From an uncultured Paracoccaceae bacterium (GTDB lineage Bacteria > Pseudomonadota > Alphaproteobacteria > Rhodobacterales > Rhodobacteraceae), in contig CAKZTM010000077.1 in the NCBI GenBank assembly GCA_937920555.1, positions 1-33,654 on the forward strand: a DNA stretch of 33,654 bases. The letters are read 5' to 3'. Of this stretch, positions 22,791 through 30,312 are shown one piece after another. Numbering within the stretch: the first letter of the stretch is position 1; every line of letters starts with the position of its first letter. Both the position numbers and the translations under genes were made by a program. The notes below the pieces were generated by a model that was given only the letters and a program-made list of their open reading frames with translations, made no database searches and was not told the origin of the DNA.

Positions 22791-25346
22791 CTACCAATTG
22801 GCATTAAACCCGCGCGTGTCCACATGGACAAACGTGTTGTAAAGACCGATGCCACCTTTAAACAGGTTCTCCTCATCGCGAAGCTGCCCAAGCGCCTCGA
22901 CCACATCGCGCGTGTCCATGCCCTTCACCGCGAAATCAAGCGCGCGAAATTGCATGTGATAGCTGCCGGGTTTGCCGCCCACGCACGCATTATAGGCAGG
23001 CGCGCGGTAGGCATTGGTGATCCGAATAACCCGGCCCAGACGGGCCCGAAGCGTGTCGAGAACCCGCACAGTGGGTGCCATATTGGGCCAATCGGACGGG
23101 TCGGGATAGCTGTTTTTGCCGTGACACACACCGCCACCAGAATGCCCACCGCCCAGATAAAGAAGCTCATCGGCACTAAAGTGGTTCAGGCTAAGCCCTT
23201 CTACAAACTCAACAAATTGGCCGTAATGCACCCAACTGGCAGCAGCAGAGTCCCGTTTGGGCGCCTCAAGCTCATCAAAAAGCGCGCGCAGCTCCGCCTC
23301 GCTCAGGCTTTCCTCCGTGGGGCCCTCATCGTCAAAAATATGGGCCGCCTGATCCGCATTGGCTTCGGGCTGATCCGGCACCGAGCCGACAATGGGTTTG
23401 GGCCGAACAGTGTCTGCGGGCGGGGCCACATCCCCCCAATTCACAAACGGTTTTTGCTTTTTAAACGCCCCGTCAGGCGTGCCGACAAACTTGAGCCGAG
23501 GCGTCTGGGTCGGATCGCCGATTTCCTCGGTCACGCGCTTGATGAACTCATAGTAATTGCCGTCAAACCGACCGTCCTGCCACACGCTCAAAAGCGCCCC
23601 GGTAAAGGCCCCAAACTGGGTGCCGTCACTGGCAAACTGATTGTCCTCACACGCCCCCATATTGAGCACACTGGCCCGCACAGGCGTGGTCAGAGGGTTC
23701 AGCATAACGCTCTCGTCAATCATGTCATAGCGACCTGCACGCGCTTGATATTCCTCAACATTATTGCGAACTGTGCGCATTGTAACGTCAATCGGAGCCG
23801 ACCGTTTGGCGACCACATCCGGCATCGCACCGCGCAGCCAATCAGGCACGTTTGATGCCTCTTGCACCGTCGCGCGCACCATCGATCCAGAATGGCAAGT
23901 ATCGGCCACAAGCAGCACCCGAACCCCCTCCTTGAACTTCGCCCAAAGATGGTAGAGTTCATCATCCGCAATCATCCCGTCATAGAGCAAAAGCGCCTCA
24001 TCAAGCGCATCATCACCTTGCGAGACATCCTCATCCTTGTTCAGGTCGGGCATTTTGCCGCCATGGGCAGAGATCGACATCAAGAACATCTCACCGGGCC
24101 CAAGAGCCTCCGCCGCCGCCTCGATCCTGCCCACCACCGCGTCCCGGCTGGCCGCACGGGTCAGCAAAATATCGGTGTCATAGCCCAAACTGCGGGCCAT
24201 TTTCTCCATGGAGATGGCATCGTTTTCGCAGGCCCTGAGCGCCCCGTCCCAACCGCCATAGTGGTTGCTGTCCACTGAATTCAGACCAACATGCAGGGAC
24301 ATTCCGCGCAATCCTTGAGGGCGCGGATTTGCGTCCCCGATCAACGCACTCCGGGTCTCAGCCGTGTCACCAAACGGTCCACGAAACACCACCGGTGCCG
24401 CGCGCGAGGCCCCTAAGGCCTCGATTTTCTTAGCAAATTTATCCGCCACACGCCCGTAACCGGCATTCTTGGGATGCAGCTCATCATGCCAACCACTGCT
24501 CCCGATCACGTCGCGACAATCGATGTATGTGAGGTTTGGCATCTTATCGCTGAGCCTGCGCAGGCCGCGGTTAAAGTGATCAATCAAAACCTTCACAATC
24601 GCCGCTTGCGTTCTGGCCCCGGTGATACCCAGCTCTTCCATCGGCTTGCCAAGCCATTTTTGCCCGCGAGGCACCGCATAGTCATAGCCGTGACACAGCA
24701 CATGCACATGCGGCGTGGCTCCGCCCACATCCCGAACGATCCGCTCAAATTGCGCCAGCACATTTTCCAGCAGCCGGTGAAAGGACGGCTTGATATAGTC
24801 CTCGGGCTCAAAATCGGGGTTGAACCGCTCCAGATGCCGCTCCAGACGGCCTTCGCCCAGAAGGTCATTGCCACCGCCCGACAACAGCAAGATAGAGGCC
24901 CCCTCTCGCTTGAGCGCTTTGATATAGGCCCGCTCCTTGACCATGTCTTTGAGCAAATCCCCTGCCGCCGCCAAAGGATAAATCGCGTATTTGTGGCGCA
25001 CGATCAGATGATCAATCGTATCTTCCAACAAAAGCGGATATTGCGACCAGCTGTCCCCTTCCGAGACGATAATCGGGCCCTCGTAATTGTTGCCGACAAT
25101 CCGGTCATATTGGCCCTGCCGACGAATGCGGGCCATGAAATTGGCAAAGTTGAGCGCCCCTGCATTGCGCTGATCTGCACCGGCCCCGCTGGCCCGCGAC
25201 ACCGTCTCTGGGTTGACCTTGAACACCGGCGAGAACGCGGTTGAATTGTCCTCATCAAGTGCAAAATATTTGGCCAATTCCTTGTCGGGCGTATCAATAT
25301 CCGCCAGTTTTTCCATTAGTTCGTTATGTGAAATTTTATTTGGCAT
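22791..25346 (-). CDS. SGNH hydrolase + caspase-like (C14) + M15 peptidase triple fusion
   Basis: An 851-residue protein with three hydrolase domains. (1) SGNH/GDSL hydrolase, about 90-310: GDSW with S99, GGGND with N160, and DELH with D288 and H291, so the full catalytic set is present. (2) Caspase/metacaspase domain, about 345-630: HVGLNSVDSNHYGG at its start, catalytic H428 in SISAHGG, and C484 in VADTCHSGS. (3) M15-type metallopeptidase, about 715-851: NHFSADEL, RITNAYRAPAYN, H797 and D804 in YHMQFRALD, and HVDTRG with H841 and D843. A linker of about 80 acidic and proline-rich residues separates 2 and 3. No signal peptide or membrane segment is seen. ATG 25346 has GGAGAG well placed; a GTG two codons earlier is the alternative. 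It lies 30 bases after the papain-like gene. Confidence 0.88.
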   Translation of the reverse strand: MPNKISHNELMEKLADIDTPDKELAKYFALDEDNSTAFSPVFKVNPETVSRASGAGADQRNAGALNFANFMARIRRQGQYDRIVGNNYEGPIIVSEGDSWSQYPLLLEDTIDHLIVRHKYAIYPLAAAGDLLKDMVKERAYIKALKREGASILLLSGGGNDLLGEGRLERHLERFNPDFEPEDYIKPSFHRLLENVLAQFERIVRDVGGATPHVHVLCHGYDYAVPRGQKWLGKPMEELGITGARTQAAIVKVLIDHFNRGLRRLSDKMPNLTYIDCRDVIGSSGWHDELHPKNAGYGRVADKFAKKIEALGASRAAPVVFRGPFGDTAETRSALIGDANPRPQGLRGMSLHVGLNSVDSNHYGGWDGALRACENDAISMEKMARSLGYDTDILLTRAASRDAVVGRIEAAAEALGPGEMFLMSISAHGGKMPDLNKDEDVSQGDDALDEALLLYDGMIADDELYHLWAKFKEGVRVLLVADTCHSGSMVRATVQEASNVPDWLRGAMPDVVAKRSAPIDVTMRTVRNNVEEYQARAGRYDMIDESVMLNPLTTPVRASVLNMGACEDNQFASDGTQFGAFTGALLSVWQDGRFDGNYYEFIKRVTEEIGDPTQTPRLKFVGTPDGAFKKQKPFVNWGDVAPPADTVRPKPIVGSVPDQPEANADQAAHIFDDEGPTEESLSEAELRALFDELEAPKRDSAAASWVHYGQFVEFVEGLSLNHFSADELLYLGGGHSGGGVCHGKNSYPDPSDWPNMAPTVRVLDTLRARLGRVIRITNAYRAPAYNACVGGKPGSYHMQFRALDFAVKGMDTRDVVEALGQLRDEENLFKGGIGLYNTFVHVDTRGFNANW

Positions 25347-25376
25347 AATCACTCTCCAGCTAATAAAAATATCGGT

Positions 25377-27584
25377 TTAGTGAGCGTTTCGTTTCAGGTT
25401 CGCGTGAAATTCGATGGCCTCAAAAATGCGATTTTCCAGCCCCATGTCAGAAGACACGTATTTTTGTTCAATCAGCCCCGACAGGCCGGTTTTCTTCTCA
25501 ATACTGTCCAGTTCAACAAACGGGTTCAGCGCCGGGGCCGAGCTTGGATGGGCCCTCGCCCACGCTTGGTTCAAACCGGACATGCCCAACATGGTCACGG
25601 TCTGATCGCTGAGCGCCAGTTGATGCAAGGGTGGACGATCCTCAAACGCGTTTGCAATCAAATGCAGGATCGATTTGTGGTAGGCTCCGTTGCACATTTT
25701 GCGCTCCAAGGCCTGCGACGGGATGTGGATTTGCGCAGGCAGCACCCACTTGTCGGGCAGCGCGCCCTCAAGGCCCTTTGTGCGGCAGTAGTTGATGTAA
25801 TTTACCAGCGTCAGGGCATGTTCGCGCGGCGGCTCGGCCCCGGTCAGCCCGTTTTGACCAAGATTGGTTTTGATCGCCGGAAGGCTAAGGTTGATAGTGG
25901 TGATTTTGCGCGCCAGTTCCGTCTCCATCTCATCGTCCAGACGGGCAAACATGCGGATCATCTCATCAAGCACAATGACACCCGCCCCTTCAGCCACCAG
26001 ATGGATCTCGCAATCGGTGTCTTTGAGCTCTGTGTAAATTTTGTGCATCAAAAGACCAAGCCGGCCATCGGGCGTGTCCCCGCGAAGAGGCGCGTTCGAG
26101 CTGGGGTCCACATTGCCCCAAATGGCCCGCCGCGCGCAGCTTTCCACCTCGCGCCAGAACGCCCGCCCTGTGCCGCGCACGGAGTTCTCGATCAACTGAT
26201 CCCGGTGGGCCGCCTGAGGTCCGGTTTGCACCTCCGTTTCCTCAAACGCACGGCGCAAAAAGCCCACGGAACTCTCGACGAAGTCATTGCACCAAAACAC
26301 AAAAAACGGATAGCAATCCAAAGCCGCCGCCATTTTCTTGCGCCGCACTGCCTGCTCAAACGCAGTGCCCATACCCTCTAAAGCGCCGGTCACCCAGATC
26401 ATCACACCTTTGCACGGGGCAATGCCCACATCCGCATTGGCCGCAGCGCCCACAAGCGTGTCCCCCCGCACCCCCTGCCGGACCGCTTGAGGCAGAAGCC
26501 GGAGCGTCTTGTCGATCATCTCTTGATTGGACGGATAGGGCGAATACTCGACGAAATGGCCATCATCCAAATGGATGTAATGCCCCATCAACTCAAGGCA
26601 CGGGGTCGATCCCGCCCGGATGTCACCGTAGGCATTGGCCAAGCCCTGCTCTCCGATGGAGACGTCAAACGCCCCCGGAGCAGGCACTCCAAGGCGCAAA
26701 ACCCAACCATCGACCACATTGCGAGCCCAATCCTGATAGCGCCACAAGGCCACGCCGCAAGTGCCTTGATAGCCGCCCCAATTCTCCCCCCATGAGTTGA
26801 GAACCAGAAACCCCTCGCGGGTGTAGCCGATGATCGCAAAAGCGTGCAGGCCGCCCTCGCCGATCTCTCCGCGCCAGTCGATCTGTCCGTCTTGCAGGGC
26901 CACATTGGCAGGTGCCCAGCCGCTGTGCAGACGGGCCGATACAATCACCGATCCTGTGTCTTTCAGGGCTGCATGATAATGGTTCAACACCGGACGAAGC
27001 CGGTAATAGGCCCCCAACCCGGTATTTCGGGCCGATTTCGCCTGTGCCACACTGGGCAGCGTCTGATTTTCCCATTTCAGCGCGTCGTGATCACCGTCCT
27101 CAATATAGACCCCGTGATGATAAAGCGCCTTGATGGCCGAACGCAGGGACCGCACGCCCTCCACGCTAGGCTCCATGCTGACCGCTTGCGACGCCCTTTC
27201 CCGCCCGCCACCGTTTTGCCCGTTCATCAAGGTGAACTGATCGTGAAACCGGGCCATGTGATAAAGCATCTGCGCACTGGAGCGATCCGTATCCCGGCTC
27301 TGGGCCCAATCGGCACGCTGGAGCCTGCGTTGAATATCAACAAGTGCGGCCAAGGCATGCCCGACGCATTGTCCGGTTTCACCCTGATCCCTGACCCCGA
27401 ATATGGGCCGCGCCAAGCTCTGCCCGGACCGCTCAAAACGCTCAAACAGCTCATCGGCCAGAGATAGGTCCGACCCAAGCGTGCTGAGCGATGGGTCATA
27501 GAACATGTCGCGCAAATCAATCCAGTCACGCGCAACGCCGTTTGCGGTCAAATGACTGAGACTTTGTTCAATATGCGTCGTCAT
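25377..27584 (-). CDS. papain-like (C1) protease with C-terminal degenerate alpha/beta-hydrolase-like region
   Basis: A 735-residue protein. Residues about 55-300 form a papain-type cysteine protease: oxyanion Q67 and nucleophile C73 in RDQGETGQCVGHA, H247 in GLHAFAIIGY, and N263 in VLNSWGENWGG. The order Q-C-H-N and NSWG...WGG are diagnostic. There is no long propeptide and no signal peptide. The C-terminal part (about 390-660) resembles an alpha/beta hydrolase: MIWVTGAL, FFVFWCND, and EIHLVAEGAGVIVLDEMI, where the expected GHSxG nucleophile elbow reads AEGAG, and AYHKSILHLIANAFED near the end. If the alignment is right, the serine is lost. The start ATG 27584 gives MTTHIEQSL; the frame is open for 30 more codons upstream. 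It is the first gene of a two-gene unit with the caspase fusion. Confidence 0.85.
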   Translation of the reverse strand: MTTHIEQSLSHLTANGVARDWIDLRDMFYDPSLSTLGSDLSLADELFERFERSGQSLARPIFGVRDQGETGQCVGHALAALVDIQRRLQRADWAQSRDTDRSSAQMLYHMARFHDQFTLMNGQNGGGRERASQAVSMEPSVEGVRSLRSAIKALYHHGVYIEDGDHDALKWENQTLPSVAQAKSARNTGLGAYYRLRPVLNHYHAALKDTGSVIVSARLHSGWAPANVALQDGQIDWRGEIGEGGLHAFAIIGYTREGFLVLNSWGENWGGYQGTCGVALWRYQDWARNVVDGWVLRLGVPAPGAFDVSIGEQGLANAYGDIRAGSTPCLELMGHYIHLDDGHFVEYSPYPSNQEMIDKTLRLLPQAVRQGVRGDTLVGAAANADVGIAPCKGVMIWVTGALEGMGTAFEQAVRRKKMAAALDCYPFFVFWCNDFVESSVGFLRRAFEETEVQTGPQAAHRDQLIENSVRGTGRAFWREVESCARRAIWGNVDPSSNAPLRGDTPDGRLGLLMHKIYTELKDTDCEIHLVAEGAGVIVLDEMIRMFARLDDEMETELARKITTINLSLPAIKTNLGQNGLTGAEPPREHALTLVNYINYCRTKGLEGALPDKWVLPAQIHIPSQALERKMCNGAYHKSILHLIANAFEDRPPLHQLALSDQTVTMLGMSGLNQAWARAHPSSAPALNPFVELDSIEKKTGLSGLIEQKYVSSDMGLENRIFEAIEFHANLKRNAH

Positions 27585-27621
27585 AAAACTTCGATTCAAA
27601 ATCCATCGCGACAGGATCATG

Positions 27622-27647
27622 GGGAATGGAAAATTCCTCAAATTCCC
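27622..27647. promoter_or_regulatory. nested inverted repeat before the papain-like gene
   Basis: GGGAAT (27622-27627) and ATTCCC (27642-27647) enclose a second dyad, GGAA-AA-TTCC (27628-27637). The element lies 38-63 bases before the ATG, where a repressor site or the core promoter is expected. Confidence 0.4.
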
Positions 27648-27792
27648 TGCGCACCCATTGCTGGGTAACAGCATCGTCGCACCGTGAATGTGAATTTTGT
27701 CACTAATGGTTATGCGGGTGGCACACGGACTTTATACTGTCCCGACATGCTGTCCCGGCGGGCACGCCCCAAGCGCGGGCCACCCTTACGGC

Positions 27793-28428
27793 CTATGATG
27801 CGCGCGGATGCCCTTCCATCGCCTGCAACACCTCGCCAATGGGCCGCACAGCACCCGTTTGCAGATATTCGCAGGCCCGCAAGGCCGCTTGATGGGCCTC
27901 AACCCCCGAGCCTGCCACGCAATCCTCCACGATCCGGCAAAAGTAGTCCCCCTGATGGGCATCCACGAACGTGTAATGCACGCAAACATCCGTCAGCCCG
28001 CCCACCAAGATCAAAGTCTGCACCTTGAGACCCTTGAGCAAAATCTCCAGATCAGTGCCATAAAACGCCGAATACCGGCGCTTTTGGATGTGGTAATCAT
28101 CCTCGCGCACCCCCATTTGCGCGCGCGCAAGATCCGTCAAAGGGTTGCTGTCAAGACAATGCACATCCTCCACCCCGTCCAGTTCCCGCCCGAAATCGAC
28201 CAGATTAGCCCGGTGGATTTCTTGGATGAAAATCACCGGAATATCGCAGGCGCGGGCCGTGTCGATCACATCGCGGGCGCGGGCCATACGCGTATCATAA
28301 TCGGCCATATGAGGAATGGCCCGGTCCGCATCAGCGATCGGGGCAAAGGTGCTGGCCTGAATATCGATGACAATCAGGGCGGCTTTGCCCTCGATAAGGT
28401 TACGCTGGGATTTGCTGATATCGGCCAT
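27793..28428 (-). CDS. isochorismatase-like cysteine hydrolase
   Basis: A 211-residue protein of the isochorismatase/nicotinamidase superfamily, which hydrolyses amide or ester-type bonds through a cysteine. The D-K-C triad is visible: D22 in ALIVIDIQ, K116 in HIQKRRYSAF, and C149 in GGLTDVCVHYT. AHQAALRACEYLQ near the end is typical. Known members act on N-carbamoyl compounds, biuret, nicotinamide or isochorismate; the substrate here is unknown. I chose ATG 28428 (MADISKSQRN) with AAGAAGGG about 11 bases before it; the frame is open much further but without family similarity. It is separated from the papain-like gene by 208 bases. Confidence 0.9.
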   Translation of the reverse strand: MADISKSQRNLIEGKAALIVIDIQASTFAPIADADRAIPHMADYDTRMARARDVIDTARACDIPVIFIQEIHRANLVDFGRELDGVEDVHCLDSNPLTDLARAQMGVREDDYHIQKRRYSAFYGTDLEILLKGLKVQTLILVGGLTDVCVHYTFVDAHQGDYFCRIVEDCVAGSGVEAHQAALRACEYLQTGAVRPIGEVLQAMEGHPRAS

Positions 28429-28557
28429 GACAAAACAGCCCTTCTTTTGTGCTGTGGGACTGAAATTTACGCCCGCCACGCTACCCGCGTCAGGGCGCAA
28501 TGACCAGACAAACGCGCCAGCGCTACCCGACCTCGTTGCATCACAACCGGCGAAATC

Positions 28558-28572
28558 TTGCAAGGGTTGCAA
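28558..28572. promoter_or_regulatory. TTGCAA-GGG-TTGCAA dyad in a divergent promoter region
   Basis: Two TTGCAA palindromes three bases apart lie in the 211-base gap between the isochorismatase-like gene (-) and the small membrane protein gene (+). The position suits a shared operator; there is no matching regulator gene beside it. Confidence 0.25.
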
Positions 28573-28639
28573 ATTTTCGATCAAAACCACCAAAAAGTAT
28601 GCTAACTTTGCCTCAGTAACCATTACCGGAGATGTTTTT

Positions 28640-28867
28640 ATGTCCATTAAATATACCGGCGGCGTATTGGCAGCGGTGCTGTTTCTCATACCAACCGCCT
28701 CTTTTGCCTATATCGGACCAGGCGCCGGAATTTCCGCAATCGGCACTCTCATCGCCGTCGTTGGGGCTATCCTTTTGGCGATCGTGGGATTTGTCTGGTA
28801 TCCGGTCAAGCGCATGCTAAAGCGCCGGGCTGCGGCACAAACCCCTGACGCAAAAGCGCCCGAATAG
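28640..28867 (+). CDS. small membrane protein with IGPGAG motif
   Basis: A 75-residue protein. A signal-peptide-like stretch (GGVLAAVLFLIPTASFA, cleavage near residue 23) is followed by YIGPGAGISAIGTLIAVVGAILLAIVGFVWYPVKRML, a membrane segment with a basic cytoplasmic end, and a charged tail. I have seen this AYIGPGAG type next to sulfotransferase or phosphatase-like genes in related bacteria, but its function is unknown. GGAGATG lies before ATG 28640. It is the first of a likely four-gene operon. Confidence 0.8.
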   Translation: MSIKYTGGVLAAVLFLIPTASFAYIGPGAGISAIGTLIAVVGAILLAIVGFVWYPVKRMLKRRAAAQTPDAKAPE

Positions 28868-28876
28868 GCCAACGGC

Positions 28877-29248
28877 TTGCACATCATCCTCGTCGTCATC
28901 CTGACGGTTGTTCTGATTGAGCTTTTCTTGCGCCTGCCGCTTTTAAGTGCTGCCAAAAGCGTTATCGCCACAGCACAGCGGGCGGCGAAAACTTTGCGCC
29001 GCAAAGGGGCCTCGGACCACTGGAAAGAGAAGTCCAGCCAAGCCTATGCGGGACGCATGCTCAAAGGCGCGGCCCTGCTTGCACTTGGACTGGGCGCGAT
29101 CATCATCGTCGCTTGGGCACTGCTCAGCATCGCGGATCGCTTTGTGCCGGACACCACCGCATTTACGTTGAGCGGACTGGGACTGGTGATCTCGCTGATC
29201 GCGGCAATTGCGTATGTTTGGATGAGGCGACGCTTTGTCAGCATCTAA
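28877..29248 (+). CDS. small integral membrane protein, unknown function
   Basis: A 123-residue protein with three predicted membrane segments (about 3-23, 60-83 and 95-115). The loop between the first and second is basic and polar (RAAKTLRRKGASDHWKEKSS). The start is TTG 28877, ten bases after the previous stop, because no ATG precedes the first membrane segment. The last 14 bases overlap the sulfotransferase gene, so it is co-translated with it. I do not recognise a family. Confidence 0.7.
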   Translation: MHIILVVILTVVLIELFLRLPLLSAAKSVIATAQRAAKTLRRKGASDHWKEKSSQAYAGRMLKGAALLALGLGAIIIVAWALLSIADRFVPDTTAFTLSGLGLVISLIAAIAYVWMRRRFVSI

Positions 29249-30269
29249 CTACTCCGCCGCGGACCGCATGCTACACAAGCTGGCCTTGGGCAGTGGGACC
29301 ATTGCCGAGATGAGCTTCGATCTGGAAAAGGCCACACAAAAGCCCGATCCGGATGCGGTGATCCATGGACAACATGTCTTTGTGTCCGGGCTGGCCCGCG
29401 CGGGCACCACAGTTTTGATGCGCCGGTTTCACGCCTGTGGCGTCTTTGGCACCCTGACCTACCGCGACATGCCTTTTGTGCTGGCACCGGGCCTGTGGTC
29501 GAAAATATCGCGCAAAGCAGCCACGCAAGCCAAGGCGGCAGAGCGGGCGCATGGCGACGGGCTGGTGGTGGATGTCGACAGCCCTGAAAGCCTTGACGAG
29601 GTGTTCTGGCGCCAGTTTTGCAAAGACGACTATATCCGCGCCGACGCACTTGTGCCCCACCACGCCGATGCCGATACACTGGACGCATTTCGCACCTTTG
29701 TTGCAGCCATTCTGGCCAGCCGCGCAAATGCGCCGGAGCGCTACCTGTCGAAGTCAAACAACTCGATTTTGCGGCTCAAATCGATCCGCACAGCCTTTCC
29801 GCAAGCGCTTCTGGTGGTGCCATTTCGCGATCCGCTTCAGCACGCCTATTCGCTCTTGCGACTGCACCGGAAATTTGCCCAAGACCAGTCAGATGATGCG
29901 TTCATTCGCAAATACATGACTTGGCTGGCGCATCACGAATTTGGCCTCGACCACCGCCCTTTTGTGTTTGACGGCCAAAGACCCGACGGCGATCCAGACG
30001 GTTTGGCCTATTGGGTATCGGCGTGGTGTTGCGTGTACCGTGCTCTTTTGAAGGATGGGGATGTCAACGCGACATTCGTAAGCTACGATCAATTATGCAC
30101 CGATCCCGGCGTTTGGAACCGGCTGGCCGCGCGCGCGTCGCTCACCGGCGCCACCAGTGCTGCGGAAGACCTGCGCCATGTCACTCATGATCTGCCCGAG
30201 CAGATACCGGGTGCATTGGCGACCGAGGCCGAGAGCATACACAACGCTCTCTTGGGGGCCGCAATCTAG
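29235..30269 (+). CDS. sulfotransferase family protein (PAPS-dependent)
   Basis: A 344-residue cytoplasmic sulfotransferase-fold protein. The 5'-phosphosulfate loop is VFVSGLARAGTTVLMRRF near residues 48-65, and the 3'-phosphate segment is LLVVPFRDPLQHAYSLLRLHRKF near 194-216. Length fits the family. The start is TTG 29235 with GAGG 7 bases before it and a 14-base overlap with the gene upstream; an ATG at 29268 is the alternative. The acceptor is not known. A sulfated surface glycan or lipid is a reasonable idea given the membrane proteins around it. Confidence 0.85.
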   Translation: MSASNYSAADRMLHKLALGSGTIAEMSFDLEKATQKPDPDAVIHGQHVFVSGLARAGTTVLMRRFHACGVFGTLTYRDMPFVLAPGLWSKISRKAATQAKAAERAHGDGLVVDVDSPESLDEVFWRQFCKDDYIRADALVPHHADADTLDAFRTFVAAILASRANAPERYLSKSNNSILRLKSIRTAFPQALLVVPFRDPLQHAYSLLRLHRKFAQDQSDDAFIRKYMTWLAHHEFGLDHRPFVFDGQRPDGDPDGLAYWVSAWCCVYRALLKDGDVNATFVSYDQLCTDPGVWNRLAARASLTGATSAAEDLRHVTHDLPEQIPGALATEAESIHNALLGAAI

Positions 30270-30312
30270 AGTATCACGACGTTTTGAGTAAGGCTTGGGG
30301 GACTATTAGAAT

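Noticed and set aside
22624..22842. Small plus-strand frame through the GTCATA repeats
   Set aside because: It extends into the 3' end of the caspase fusion gene on the other strand and its peptide just follows the repeat.
27684..28028. Plus-strand frame between the protease unit and the isochorismatase-like gene
   Set aside because: Most of it is antisense to the isochorismatase-like gene; it is Pro/Arg-rich with no start signal.
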